From NCBI RefSeq assembly GCF_000691225.1, contig NZ_JMSZ01000007.1:1-64000 (forward strand): DNA of 64,000 nt, read 5' to 3'. The position numbers were made by a program, and so were the translations under genes. Each line of letters opens with the position of its first letter. The first letter of the stretch is position 1. Origin of the DNA: Nitrincola lacisaponensis. Lineage in GTDB: Bacteria > Pseudomonadota > Gammaproteobacteria > Pseudomonadales > Balneatricaceae. Positions 54,795 through 63,737 of the stretch are shown here, in pieces. The notes under the pieces are model-generated. The model had not been told where the DNA came from. It was given only the letters and a program-made list of their open reading frames with translations, and searched no databases.

Positions 54795-55808
54795 ATGGGG
54801 TATAGGCGACTGGAGTCTGAGCAGGTTCGTGTGGCAGTTAATGCGCGTCAGCTGTTCGAGCAGTTGGAGCAGCACCGTTTGCAGGCAGATAGCGTTGCAG
54901 GTTCTATGCACTGGAAAACCATCCATGGCCGTGAGTACCTTTATCGAGCCTATTCCTATGGCAAGAACCGGTCATTGGGCGTGCGCTCTCCTGAGACTGA
55001 GCAGATTAAATATAAGTTTGAAAATCGACAGGCAGACTACAAAGCTCGGGAGATTGAATACCGGGATCAGTTCAAAAAATACGCGGCGTATATTAAAGCG
55101 AACTACCTTAATCGCTTCCCGCTGGCAGGCGCGCGCGTTCTCCGTTCATTGCATAAACAGAAGATACCTTATCGGCTGATCGGTACGAATGCGCTGTATG
55201 CATTTGAAGCTCGGGCCGGGGTGATGATCCAGCCGGAGCATCTTGCAACTGAAGATATGGATGTACTGATGGGTGCTCGCCAGGGAATGCGTATTGTCGC
55301 GAATCTGCAGGCGGGGTCGTTGCTGTCTCTTCTTCAAACCAGCGATAAGAGCTTTCGAAGGATTTCTGCTTCCCCGTATGAATTTGCTGCTGCCAATGAT
55401 AAAGGCTTCCGGGTGGATTTTATTACCCAGGGGACCGGTTCGCCCATGCGACGAAGTGCATTTGATGAGTTGCTGGAAACAGATGATCTGCATCCTGTCG
55501 TTATCGATAGTTTGAAGTGGCATGTGTCAGCACCTCATTATGAGGCAATCGTATTTGATATGCAGGGAATGCCGCTGCGTGTTGCGACAGTTGATCCACG
55601 TGCTTTTGTACTGCATAAGTGGTTTGTGAGTCAGCAGCCTGATCGTGAGCCAATGAAGCGAACTCGTGATGAAAATCAGGCGCGGCTGGTTGCCACGATG
55701 ATTCGTAATGAGCTGACAGATCTACCTGTGACCCGAGCCATCAGTCAGATGTTTCCGCATGTCCTTCAAGTCGAGGCTGAAGACGCACTGGATGAGTTTT
55801 CGCTATGA
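54795..55808 (+). CDS. GSU2403-family nucleotidyltransferase-fold protein
   Basis: The 337-residue protein matches the nucleotidyltransferase-like family PF12281 (GSU2403 type). It shows LIGTNALYAFEARAG and EDMDVLMGAR (nucleotidyltransferase G(S/T)-x-DxD-like core) around residues 135-165, then VDFITQG and VDPRAFVLHKWF. ATG 54795 behind GAAGGGA is preferred to the TTG at 54759. Function is not established; such genes are seen near mobile or defence genes. It lies behind an 11-bp inverted repeat and 0.2 kb before an MNT/HEPN pair. Confidence 0.8.
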   Translation: MGYRRLESEQVRVAVNARQLFEQLEQHRLQADSVAGSMHWKTIHGREYLYRAYSYGKNRSLGVRSPETEQIKYKFENRQADYKAREIEYRDQFKKYAAYIKANYLNRFPLAGARVLRSLHKQKIPYRLIGTNALYAFEARAGVMIQPEHLATEDMDVLMGARQGMRIVANLQAGSLLSLLQTSDKSFRRISASPYEFAAANDKGFRVDFITQGTGSPMRRSAFDELLETDDLHPVVIDSLKWHVSAPHYEAIVFDMQGMPLRVATVDPRAFVLHKWFVSQQPDREPMKRTRDENQARLVATMIRNELTDLPVTRAISQMFPHVLQVEAEDALDEFSL

Positions 55809-55916
55809 CCCATCCCTCAGTTCCTCAAATGAAAATAGAGTTACCCGTTTTAGTCAGTGGAGCATCTGTTGCAACTGCATCATAATGATGGCAGAAGTGC
55901 ATGGAAAAGAGTGCTG

Positions 55917-55922
55917 TATAAT
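55917..55922 (+). promoter_or_regulatory. Candidate -10 box before the MNT/HEPN operon
   Basis: A perfect TATAAT lies 68 bp before the MNT gene start; no matching -35 is evident at 16-18 bp. Nothing else is recognised in 55809-55989. Confidence 0.35.
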
Positions 55923-55989
55923 TTGTTTTATGATCTTAAAAGAGGGATGATTTACCCCCATAACCATTCAACGCTGGTTCAGTTTAGTC

Positions 55990-56286
55990 ATGGCAGATAA
56001 TTACCGTTTAACCACTGATGATGAAAAGTGTATTCGATCAGAGCTACTAGAAGCCGATCCTGAGGGCGATATTTTTTTGTTTGGCTCAAGATCAGATGTA
56101 TCAAGACGTGGAGGAGATGTCGATATTTTTTTCGAAACCCGTAAAAAGCTGTCTTTAAAGCAAAAGTTGTTATTGGAGTATCGCATTAGATCGAAGTGTG
56201 ACATGGCTGTTGATTTATTGGTTAAGCAGGTTGATGAGCCGGATGAGATCATTCATCAAATAGCACGTAAGGGCATTCAGTTATGA
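55990..56286 (+). CDS. mntA: MNT-domain nucleotidyltransferase antitoxin (MntA-like)
   Basis: The 98-residue protein is a minimal nucleotidyltransferase. FLFGSRSDVSRRGGDVDIFF gives the GS-x9-DxD active site. In known MNT/HEPN pairs MntA blocks the HEPN RNase by adding AMP to a Tyr in its active site. The stop codon overlaps the following start (ATGA), the usual tight coupling of such modules. Confidence 0.87.
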   Translation: MADNYRLTTDDEKCIRSELLEADPEGDIFLFGSRSDVSRRGGDVDIFFETRKKLSLKQKLLLEYRIRSKCDMAVDLLVKQVDEPDEIIHQIARKGIQL

Positions 56287-56759
56287 CTAATCCTGCGTTG
56301 TCGATATTGAACTCCAACCTGTTGGCGTGTGAGCAGAGAGTGGACAAGTTGATCTATTCGTTGAATAAGATCAGGGGCTTATTTCCCTTGGATGGCCAAG
56401 CGCTGGCGCTTTTGTCAGAAGAGCAGGAAGAGTCTATAGATGCACTCATACTTCGCTATTCACAGTCCGTTGCGATGATACAAGATCAGCTTTTCAGAGG
56501 TATAGCCTATGTTGAGCAAGAAGATATTTCTGATAAATCCAATCGTGATAAAGCACTGCTGATGGAAAAGCTGGGTGCAATCCAATCGGCTGAAGCGTTT
56601 GGATCCGCTGCAATGTTAAGAAATAAATTTGCGCACCATTATCCTGAAGAAACAGCCGCACGGCTGGAAAGATTGAATTTGGTGATTGAAGAGTCTGAAT
56701 ACTTAATTGAAACCTTCCATCAGATCAAAGACTATCTTCACACAAAAAATATAGTGTGA
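56283..56759 (+). CDS. hepT: HEPN-domain toxin (HepT-like RNase)
   Basis: The 158-residue helical protein carries the HEPN active-site motif RNKFAHHY (R-x4-H-x-Y), with the Tyr that MntA-type enzymes AMPylate. The length is a little above typical HepT (about 130-140). It overlaps mntA by 4 bp. Likely a type VII toxin-antitoxin pair involved in stress or phage response. Confidence 0.85.
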   Translation: MTNPALSILNSNLLACEQRVDKLIYSLNKIRGLFPLDGQALALLSEEQEESIDALILRYSQSVAMIQDQLFRGIAYVEQEDISDKSNRDKALLMEKLGAIQSAEAFGSAAMLRNKFAHHYPEETAARLERLNLVIEESEYLIETFHQIKDYLHTKNIV

Positions 56760-56850
56760 TCTTTGTGTAGTCAGGCTCCATATCCCGGCACCCTGAGCAC
56801 ATCTTTCATGCCACTGCCAAACCATCTCAAATCTAAAATCCGGAGGATAT

Positions 56851-57942
56851 GTGAAAGGGCGTTTTCCTGAACACTTGTGTGGCGATGGGCCGGTGAATCC
56901 GTTTCCGGGGTTGAAGGCGCTGGAGCGGCGCATTGGGCACGACATTCCCCACCGGCTGGGTTCGAATGAAGGGCTGGATATGCCCCACTCGGTATTGCGT
57001 GCCGCGCTGGGAGAGGCCTTTGTGGAGCAGATTCGCAGTTACGGTGATGCGGAAGCCTATGCCTTGCGCCAACGTCTCAGTGAACAGTTGCAGTTACCCC
57101 TGGAGGCTCTGCTGGTGGATGCGGGAGCCGATAGTCTGATTGCGCTGGCATTTCGAGGCCTGGTGGCGGTGGGTGAAACGGTGGTGTGTGCAGCGGGGAC
57201 TTACCCTACGTTTGCCTATTTTGCCCAGGGACACGGCTGTGTACTGGAAGAGGTGCCTTACCATCAGACACCGGAAGTGTTGGCCCCTGATCTGGATGCG
57301 CTGGCCGAGCGGGCGATTCAATGTCAGGCTCGTCTGGTGTACCTGGCCAATCCTGATAACCCCAGTGGCTACCTGCACAGCGATGCGGCGATTGCGGCCT
57401 TGCGTGACCGTTTGCCGGAGGACTGCTGGCTGTTGCTGGATGAGGCCTATCATGACTTTCGTGATGATGAAACCGACTCGGCTGTGTGGCCGGGTGTGTT
57501 GCGTTTGCGGACCTTTTCCAAGGCGCAGGGTCTGGCGGGGCTTCGAGTGGGTTATGCAATAGGTGACCCTGATATGCTGGCGGTGTTGCTGAAAGTGCGT
57601 ATTCACTATGCGGTGTCGTCGATAGCTCAGCAAGCTGTGTGTCTGCTACTGGATCAGCCGGATGAAGTGGCGCTGCATATACAGCAGGTTAAGGCACGCC
57701 GGGCGCGTTTGCGACAGTTGTTGCTGGCGCGCGGTTATCGGGTGATGCCCAGTGATACCAATTTTGTGGCGGTGTGTCTGACGGATGCTGCGCAAGCGAT
57801 GGCATTGCAGCAGTCTTTGCTGGCAGCGGGTATTCTGGTAGCGCGTCCGGCGCATCCGGCCTTGGCGCATCTGTTGCGTATCACCGCTGTTGAGGATGCA
57901 TTGACCTGTCTGGCAGATCTGACTCCCTGGCAGGAGGGCTGA
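56851..57942 (+). CDS. HisC/CobD-like PLP-dependent aminotransferase
   Basis: The 363-residue fold-type I enzyme has LGSNEGLDMPHSV, YGDAEAYALRQRL, DAGADSLIALAFR, YLANPDNPSGYL, WLLLDEAYHDF and the PLP Lys in RTFSKAQGLAGLRVGYAIG. It is close to histidinol-phosphate aminotransferases, but no his or cob gene is next to it, so the substrate may differ. GTG start at 56851 follows GGAGGATAT. The next gene starts 2 bp after its stop. Confidence 0.85.
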   Translation: MKGRFPEHLCGDGPVNPFPGLKALERRIGHDIPHRLGSNEGLDMPHSVLRAALGEAFVEQIRSYGDAEAYALRQRLSEQLQLPLEALLVDAGADSLIALAFRGLVAVGETVVCAAGTYPTFAYFAQGHGCVLEEVPYHQTPEVLAPDLDALAERAIQCQARLVYLANPDNPSGYLHSDAAIAALRDRLPEDCWLLLDEAYHDFRDDETDSAVWPGVLRLRTFSKAQGLAGLRVGYAIGDPDMLAVLLKVRIHYAVSSIAQQAVCLLLDQPDEVALHIQQVKARRARLRQLLLARGYRVMPSDTNFVAVCLTDAAQAMALQQSLLAAGILVARPAHPALAHLLRITAVEDALTCLADLTPWQEG

Positions 57943-57944
57943 GT

Positions 57945-58679
57945 ATGCCGCTGCAAGGGGTTGAGATTTACCGTGGTTATGATGCGCTGGGTGTGGTGCA
58001 GGTGATGGATGATGGCCATAAACGCTATTTGTCGTTTGGTGCCGAGGATGAGCAGAGCTGTGTTCTCAAAGATCAGCCCTGGATACCGCAGATGGATTAT
58101 ATCCGGGCGATGCTGCTGGTACTGCTGTTCGTCACACCGCGTCGTGTGCTGGTGCTGGGATTAGGGGGCGGTTCCCTGAATACCTGTCTGCACCATGGCT
58201 TTCCGGATATGCAGCAGGATATTGTCGAGTTGCGCAGTGAAGTGGTGACTATTGCCCAGCGGTTTTTTCAGCTGCCGCGCAGTAAACGCACTCAGGTGCA
58301 TACCATGGAAGCGCAAACCTATCTGGATACGGAAGCGGGCCGACCTGCCGATATTATTTTCAGTGATATCTACGATGATCAGGGTGTCAGTGAGCAACAG
58401 CATCAGCCTGCCTATCTGCATGAATGTCATGCACGTTTGCGTCCCAACGGCTGGCTGGTGTTGAATTGCTGGAAAGAACATCGCGGAGAAGCTGTACTGG
58501 AGGTGCTGCGTGAACAGTTTGCCCAGGTGTACAGCTGCACCACGCAGGATGGCAACTGGGTGGTGTTTGCGGGTAAATCCGACAATTTTCCCAGTCAGTC
58601 TCAACTGAAACAGACGGCGAAACAGTTGAGTCAGTCATTGGGGTTTTCGTTAAGTGGTTATCTGAATCGTTTGGTCTGA
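57945..58679 (+). CDS. Spermidine-synthase-like methyltransferase-fold protein
   Basis: The 244-residue protein has the spermine/spermidine synthase fold: YRGYDALGVVQVMDDGHKR, LVLGLGGGSLNTCLHH, VELRSEVVTIAQRFF and IIFSDIYDDQG. The N-terminal helical domain is short and the catalytic Asp context differs from SpeE, so it is probably not a true polyamine synthase. It follows the aminotransferase gene by 2 bp, and the DUF4197 gene starts 28 bp later. Confidence 0.78.
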   Translation: MPLQGVEIYRGYDALGVVQVMDDGHKRYLSFGAEDEQSCVLKDQPWIPQMDYIRAMLLVLLFVTPRRVLVLGLGGGSLNTCLHHGFPDMQQDIVELRSEVVTIAQRFFQLPRSKRTQVHTMEAQTYLDTEAGRPADIIFSDIYDDQGVSEQQHQPAYLHECHARLRPNGWLVLNCWKEHRGEAVLEVLREQFAQVYSCTTQDGNWVVFAGKSDNFPSQSQLKQTAKQLSQSLGFSLSGYLNRLV

Positions 58680-58707
58680 GACGGTGCTGGTGATAAAGGA
58701 GAGTGAT

Positions 58708-59481
58708 ATGAAAAGGTTTGCCAAGCTGATGTTGATCGGTGCCATGACACTGCCCGCAATGGCTCAAGCACAGGAGTGGGGTCGTTTACTGGATCGTGGG
58801 CAGGAGGTGCTGGAGCAGCGGCGTGGATCGGCTGCAACAGAGGCGCCGGCAACAGCAGCCCCGCCACCTGCAGGCGTAAGTGATCGCCAGCTTTCTCTGG
58901 GGTTGAAAGAGGCGCTGGCCGTGGGTACTGAGCGTGCGGTCGCGACGCTGGCGCAGCCGAATGGTTTTCTGGGTGACAGTCGGGTGAAGATTGAACCACC
59001 GGGTATGCTGGGCAGTGCTGTTGGCACCCTGAGACGTGTTGGTTTTCAGTCTCAGGTGGATGCCTTTGAATTAAGCATGAACCGGGCGGCTGAGCAGGCT
59101 ATCGGGCAGGCGACACCGGTGGTGTTGAATGCGATTGAGTCGATGACGCTGGAAGATGTTCAGCGCATCTATCAGGGCGGGGATACGGCTGCAACAGAGT
59201 ATTTCAAAGGACAAACCTTTACTGAGCTACAGCAGTTGTTACGGCCACATATTGAACGCTCCATGCAGCAGACAGGAACGACAGCTGCCTGGCAGGCATT
59301 GACGGATGCAGCCACTGCATCACTGCCGATGCTGGCGGGTTATACGCCTGACCTGGCGGATCATGTGACTGAATCGGCACTGGATGGCCTGTTCCTGCTG
59401 TTGGCAGAGGAAGAACGCAAGATCCGCAGGGACCCGCTGGCACGCAGTACTGAACTGCTGCAGCAGGTGTTTGGTTTGTAA
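58708..59481 (+). CDS. DUF4197 domain-containing exported protein
   Basis: The 257-residue protein has a signal peptide (KRFAKLMLIGAMTLPAMAQA) and the DUF4197 body with LGLKEALAVGTERAV, VGFQSQVDAFELSMNRAAEQA and a C-terminal LDGLFLLLAEEER. Family function is unknown. ATG 58708 behind AAGGAG is chosen rather than the TTG at 58684. Ends 2 bp from the convergent transporter gene. Confidence 0.88.
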   Translation: MKRFAKLMLIGAMTLPAMAQAQEWGRLLDRGQEVLEQRRGSAATEAPATAAPPPAGVSDRQLSLGLKEALAVGTERAVATLAQPNGFLGDSRVKIEPPGMLGSAVGTLRRVGFQSQVDAFELSMNRAAEQAIGQATPVVLNAIESMTLEDVQRIYQGGDTAATEYFKGQTFTELQQLLRPHIERSMQQTGTTAAWQALTDAATASLPMLAGYTPDLADHVTESALDGLFLLLAEEERKIRRDPLARSTELLQQVFGL

Positions 59482-59483
59482 GT

Positions 59484-60395
59484 TCAGGGTGGGGGGATGC
59501 GGGCACCCGGAACCCCCCGGCGCGCCTTGATATTGATGCGTATCAGGTCGAGCAGGGCGCTGCCGCTGAGTGTCAGCAGTATCAAACCGCCACCGATAAA
59601 GGCCATGGTGGTGGGCAGCTCGCCAACCCACCACCAGACCAGCAGTGTGCCCAACAGGGTTTCCAGAATCAGCATCAGGCTGACTTCAGCACCGGTAATG
59701 TAACGCGGTCCGCTCTGGATCAAGTAGTAGGCGGCTGGCAAAAACACCAGTCCCAGTAACAGAATTCGCTTCATGTCCTCCCAGCCGGGGAGGGCAACAC
59801 CACCCAGTAATATAGCGGGAATGATCATGGCGATGCCGGCAAACGGCAACAGTACCGTGGTATCTATGCCTTTTTGCGCGCTGGCCACGGTGGTGTTGAT
59901 CGCCATGGAAAACGGCAGGATCGCTGCAATCAACAGTCCCATCGGGTTACCCGCCTGCATTTCGCCAGACAGCATCATCACGGCACCGGCAATACAGAGC
60001 AGGATGACGACCCAGGTTTGCAGGCGCAGCTTCTGCTGAAAGAACAGCAGCCCGATGATACCCGCAATCAATGGAGCCATGTTCTGAATTACCAGTACAT
60101 TACCGGCAGCGGTGAGTCGGTTGGCTGCGACAAACACCCAGGAGCTGGTGGCGATGGCCAGCGGACAGATCCAGATGGCGCTGCCACAACGGCGAATGGC
60201 ATCAGGCAGTTCGCGTTTATAGCGCCAGGATGCCAGCAGGGTCACTACCAGGCACATCAACAGTGCCCGCCAGAACACAAAGACCGGCACATCGACATCG
60301 GTATCCTTTACGATCAATGCATCCGGCGACAGCATGACAACACCTGCGCCGGTAATAAGATAGCCTTTCAGTCGGGTGGGTAAACGGTTCAGCAT
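59484..60395 (-). CDS. DMT-superfamily (EamA) transporter
   Basis: The 303-residue protein has ten membrane helices in two EamA halves (FVFWRALLMCLVVTLLASW; QNMAPLIAGIIGLLFF; SLMLILETLLGTLLVWWWVGE). The family exports amino acids or small metabolites. It is the third gene of the TAXI-TRAP/FadR run, 18 bp after the regulator. Substrate unknown. Confidence 0.85.
   Translation of the reverse strand: MLNRLPTRLKGYLITGAGVVMLSPDALIVKDTDVDVPVFVFWRALLMCLVVTLLASWRYKRELPDAIRRCGSAIWICPLAIATSSWVFVAANRLTAAGNVLVIQNMAPLIAGIIGLLFFQQKLRLQTWVVILLCIAGAVMMLSGEMQAGNPMGLLIAAILPFSMAINTTVASAQKGIDTTVLLPFAGIAMIIPAILLGGVALPGWEDMKRILLLGLVFLPAAYYLIQSGPRYITGAEVSLMLILETLLGTLLVWWWVGELPTTMAFIGGGLILLTLSGSALLDLIRINIKARRGVPGARIPPP
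59491..59518. terminator. GC-rich nested stem-loop at the convergent ends of DUF4197 and DMT genes
   Basis: GGGGGG (59491-59496) pairs with CCCCCC (59513-59518), and inside it CGGG (59500-59503) pairs with CCCG (59506-59509). No U-run follows on either side, so it is at best a weak bidirectional terminator in a space too short for others. Confidence 0.3.
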
Positions 60396-60413
60396 GTCAG
60401 CGCCTGAGTAATC

Positions 60414-61172
60414 CTAAAGAAACTGTCGGGATAACCGGGCTTCGAGTTCGATGTTGAAGGCTTCCGCTGCCTGCATGTGCTCCAGCATCAGCTGACGCAC
60501 TTTCAGGCGGTCTCGGGCCCGAAACGCTTCCACCAGCTGCTGATGGTACTGCAGGTTGGATTTGGAAAATTCGATCTGCTCCGGTAGTTGTACTTTCTTG
60601 TATATCACAAGGTCTTTGAGCAGATCATTCAGAAAACGACCTATAAAGCCGAGAATGGGATTACCGCAACGTTCTGCCAGCAGAATATGAAAATCGAGTT
60701 CTGACATGCGATGATCCAGGCGCTGCTCAATGTCGGCGGGCGGGACAGCACAGCAGTCAGTCAGGCGTGCCAGCTCATCGATATCGGCTTCACTGAGGTG
60801 ATCACAGGCCAGCAAGGCGATTTCCGGTTCGATCAGCTTGCGCAGGCCATAGATATCCGGGCCGCTGGTATGCTGAAAGTGCAGGTAATTTCGCAGCATT
60901 TGCGAGGCGTGACCGTAAGGGACTTCGGCCAGTATTGCACCGCCATTGGGGCCGGTTTTTACTGTGATCAGCCCCTGGACTTCCAGAGACTTGAGCGCTT
61001 CGCGTACGGTGCCCTTGGAGCATTCGAACAGCTCGGTCAGGGCTTTTTCATTGGGCAGGCGGTCTCCCGGCTGGATGTCCTGAACGACAATCCAGCGTTT
61101 GACCGCCTCGACGATCTGATCAGCGCGCTTCATGCGCTTGGGGATTTCAGCGGCTGTCAGTGCCTTGCTCAT
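60414..61172 (-). CDS. GntR-family regulator, FadR subfamily
   Basis: The 252-residue protein has an N-terminal winged helix (PGDRLPNEKALTELFECSKGTVREALKSLEVQGLI) and an FCD ligand domain (about 105-235; LRKLIEPEIALLAC, DFHILLAERCGNP). ATG 61172 is chosen; the frame extends upstream into the transporter gene. It is placed 26 bp after the TRAP permease stop, so it probably controls this operon in response to the imported acid. Confidence 0.9.
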   Translation of the reverse strand: MSKALTAAEIPKRMKRADQIVEAVKRWIVVQDIQPGDRLPNEKALTELFECSKGTVREALKSLEVQGLITVKTGPNGGAILAEVPYGHASQMLRNYLHFQHTSGPDIYGLRKLIEPEIALLACDHLSEADIDELARLTDCCAVPPADIEQRLDHRMSELDFHILLAERCGNPILGFIGRFLNDLLKDLVIYKKVQLPEQIEFSKSNLQYHQQLVEAFRARDRLKVRQLMLEHMQAAEAFNIELEARLSRQFL

Positions 61173-61198
61173 GCCATACTCATCTGTCAGTGATTGGA

Positions 61199-63220
61199 TT
61201 ACCCCGGCTGTGGTTGGCTTTGCGCAGTAGCTTTGCGTCCCTGGATGAAGTTGATCACCAGCAGCAGAATCGCAATGGCCGCACTGATTGCCTGTACCGT
61301 CGCACTCGGGAAGAACAGCGCAATGGTACAACTTAACAGGATCAGACGCATCCAGTGTTGCATCCAGGTAAACAGATACCCCTCAATGGCGGCCGCAAAT
61401 GCCAGCAGTAACAGGATAATCATGGCACCTTTCCAGATCAGAATGGACCAGGGGCCACCGGTAATGATTTCCGGGTGGAATACCATATACAGCGGTATCA
61501 GGTAGAGCCCTTTGGCAAATTTCCAGGACTGTACACTGGTTTCCATGGTCTTGCTTCCGGCGATGGCGGCGGCGGCAAATGCCGCCAATGCCACCGGCGG
61601 TGTGACGTTGGAATCCTGTGAATACCAGAATACCAGCAGGTGTGCGACCAGCAGCGGAATGCCGAACTCGTTGGTCAGTGCCGGACCGACCAGTACGATC
61701 AGGACGATGTAGCTGGCGGTGACGGGCAAGCCCAGACCCAGAATCAGACTGGCGATGATGACCAGCAGCAGAGCCAGCAGGATGTTACCACCGGAGAAGG
61801 CGATCATCATGGAGGAGAATTTGAGTCCCAGACCGGTCAGACCGACCACCGCGACGACGATACCGGCTACCGCACAGGCAATACTCACGGCCACCGCATT
61901 GCGTGCACCCAGTTCCAGACCCAGCAGGGTTTTGTGGAAGCCGGATTTCACCGTCTGCACCATCTCCTGTTGCAGATTACGGTTGGCAGCGCCACGTTTA
62001 TAGGCCTGATACAAGCCGTTGAGTGCCGCAATGATGATAATGCCCATGACTGCGTAGAAACCGACACGCATGGGTGACAGGCCTATGACCAGCAGGTAGA
62101 CCAGCATGATCAGCGGAATCAGGAAGAACCAGCCGCGATTCATCACTTCTCGCATGACTGGCAACTCACTCTTGGCCATTCCGTGCATACCCTGTTTGAT
62201 AGCAATGATGTGAACAAACAGATAGACGGTGGCGAAGTACAGCAGTGCCGGGAAGACACTGACTTTGATGATTTCGACATAGGGTACGCGGGTGTATTCG
62301 GCAATCAGGAAAGCACCGGCCCCCATCAGCGGTGGCATGATCTGCCCACCGGTACTGGCTGCCGCTTCAATACCACCGGCTTGTGCCGGTTTATAGCCGA
62401 GGCGTTTCATCAGGGGGATGGTGAAGGCACCTGTAGTCACCACGTTGGCAATCGAGCTGCCGGAAATCGATCCCATACTGGCGGACGCGATAACAGCGGC
62501 TTTCGCCGGGCCGCCACGCTGACGACCCGTTCCGGCAAATGCCAGATCAATAAAGAACTTACCGGCACCGGTGACTTCCAGAAAGGCACCAAACAGTACA
62601 AAGATAAACACGAAGGTAGCCGCTACGCCGAGCGGCATACCGTAGATCCCTTCCTGCCCGAGGTAGAGCTGTCCGGCAATACGTTCCAGGGTGTAACCAC
62701 GGTGGTTCAGAATTCCTGGCAACCATTCACCGAGCCAGGGCAGTGCACCACGCGGGCCTGCCAGTGCGTAGAGAATGGCAACAATACCGATCAGTGTCAG
62801 GCCAAAACCGACGGCACGACGACTGGCTTCCAGCACGACGACAGTGGTCATGCAGGCGACGATAATATCCGTCTGAGACCAGAAGCCTGCACGGTTGATG
62901 ATGTCATCCAGGTAAAACACCAGATAAAAACCGGAGTAAGCGGCGGCAGCAAAAAGCGCAACATCGATCAGCCAGGTGAGCGGGCCGCGACGATACTTGT
63001 TCATCGGTGGAAAGATGAGGAAGGCCAGCATCAGTACCAGCGCCAGGTGAATGCCGCGCTGGTAGAACAGGCCGAGAGGTTGGATGCCAGCGCTGTACAT
63101 CTGGAATAGCGACAGGCCGATGGCAAGCAGGGTAATCAGCCAGAGGACCGGACGGGGTCCTGAATCGGTCGGAAAACTGATGGTGTCCGGTGAAGGTACC
63201 GGGCTTTTACTGTCCGTCAT
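61199..63220 (-). CDS. Fused TRAP transporter permease (DctQM-type, TAXI system)
   Basis: The 673-residue protein joins the small 4-helix unit (about 20-130) with a long DctM-like part of about 14 helices (IASASMGSISGSSIANVVTTG, GGIEAAASTGGQIMPPLMGAGAF, LGLGLPVTASYIVLIVLVG, YSQDSNVTPPVALAAFAAAA). The fused type pairs with TAXI solute-binding proteins. It is the third gene of TAXI-DUF1850-TRAP on the - strand. Confidence 0.93.
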   Translation of the reverse strand: MTDSKSPVPSPDTISFPTDSGPRPVLWLITLLAIGLSLFQMYSAGIQPLGLFYQRGIHLALVLMLAFLIFPPMNKYRRGPLTWLIDVALFAAAAYSGFYLVFYLDDIINRAGFWSQTDIIVACMTTVVVLEASRRAVGFGLTLIGIVAILYALAGPRGALPWLGEWLPGILNHRGYTLERIAGQLYLGQEGIYGMPLGVAATFVFIFVLFGAFLEVTGAGKFFIDLAFAGTGRQRGGPAKAAVIASASMGSISGSSIANVVTTGAFTIPLMKRLGYKPAQAGGIEAAASTGGQIMPPLMGAGAFLIAEYTRVPYVEIIKVSVFPALLYFATVYLFVHIIAIKQGMHGMAKSELPVMREVMNRGWFFLIPLIMLVYLLVIGLSPMRVGFYAVMGIIIIAALNGLYQAYKRGAANRNLQQEMVQTVKSGFHKTLLGLELGARNAVAVSIACAVAGIVVAVVGLTGLGLKFSSMMIAFSGGNILLALLLVIIASLILGLGLPVTASYIVLIVLVGPALTNEFGIPLLVAHLLVFWYSQDSNVTPPVALAAFAAAAIAGSKTMETSVQSWKFAKGLYLIPLYMVFHPEIITGGPWSILIWKGAMIILLLLAFAAAIEGYLFTWMQHWMRLILLSCTIALFFPSATVQAISAAIAILLLVINFIQGRKATAQSQPQPG

Positions 63221-63251
63221 GTGTGCACTCCGGCTATGTCAGCCTGTTATT

Positions 63252-63728
63252 CTAGTGTTGTATGGGTGTCAATTGCAGCCGCAGGCGTTGGCCAGCAGCC
63301 AGTGTACTCAGATTCAGTTGTGTGTCGGCACTGACCAGGGTATGCGCCACTGATTCACTGCCAATACGAATCCACAGCTCATTGCCGGGAACCGGTTCAT
63401 TGATGGATTCAATCAGGTAGCCTCCTTGTGGGTGGCTGACCAGTGTGCCTCGCCCTTCAAAATGCCCCAGACCGGCAGCAAAATCAGGCTGCCAGGAGTG
63501 GCTGAGTTGCATCTGACCGGCTTCGGTACGGTAGCAGTCTTCGACAGCAATGCCGGTAACCGAGTGCCGCCAGTGCAAACACCAGTGTCCGTGTTGTAAG
63601 GGAAAGTGCGTTATTAACTGGTTTGAAGCATCCCGGATTTCCAGTTGGTAGTCCGGGCCTGCTTCCACTGCTGCTGACCCGAAGATCAGCAGCAGTAGCG
63701 TCAGGGTTAGGTAGCTGCCCTGTCGCAT
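63252..63728 (-). CDS. DUF1850 domain-containing exported protein
   Basis: The 158-residue protein has an N-terminal signal peptide (LTLTLLLLIFGSAAVEAG) and the DUF1850 core (HWCLHWRHSVTGIAVEDCYR, SHPQGGYLIESI). DUF1850 genes are usually found between TAXI solute-binding and fused TRAP permease genes, as here. A role in transporter assembly is inferred. Confidence 0.87.
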   Translation of the reverse strand: MRQGSYLTLTLLLLIFGSAAVEAGPDYQLEIRDASNQLITHFPLQHGHWCLHWRHSVTGIAVEDCYRTEAGQMQLSHSWQPDFAAGLGHFEGRGTLVSHPQGGYLIESINEPVPGNELWIRIGSESVAHTLVSADTQLNLSTLAAGQRLRLQLTPIQH

Positions 63729-63737
63729 GGGTTGTCA

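Noticed and set aside
62183-63109. 308-codon open frame on the + strand over the fused TRAP permease
   Set aside because: His/Gln/Thr-rich shadow of a well supported - strand gene.
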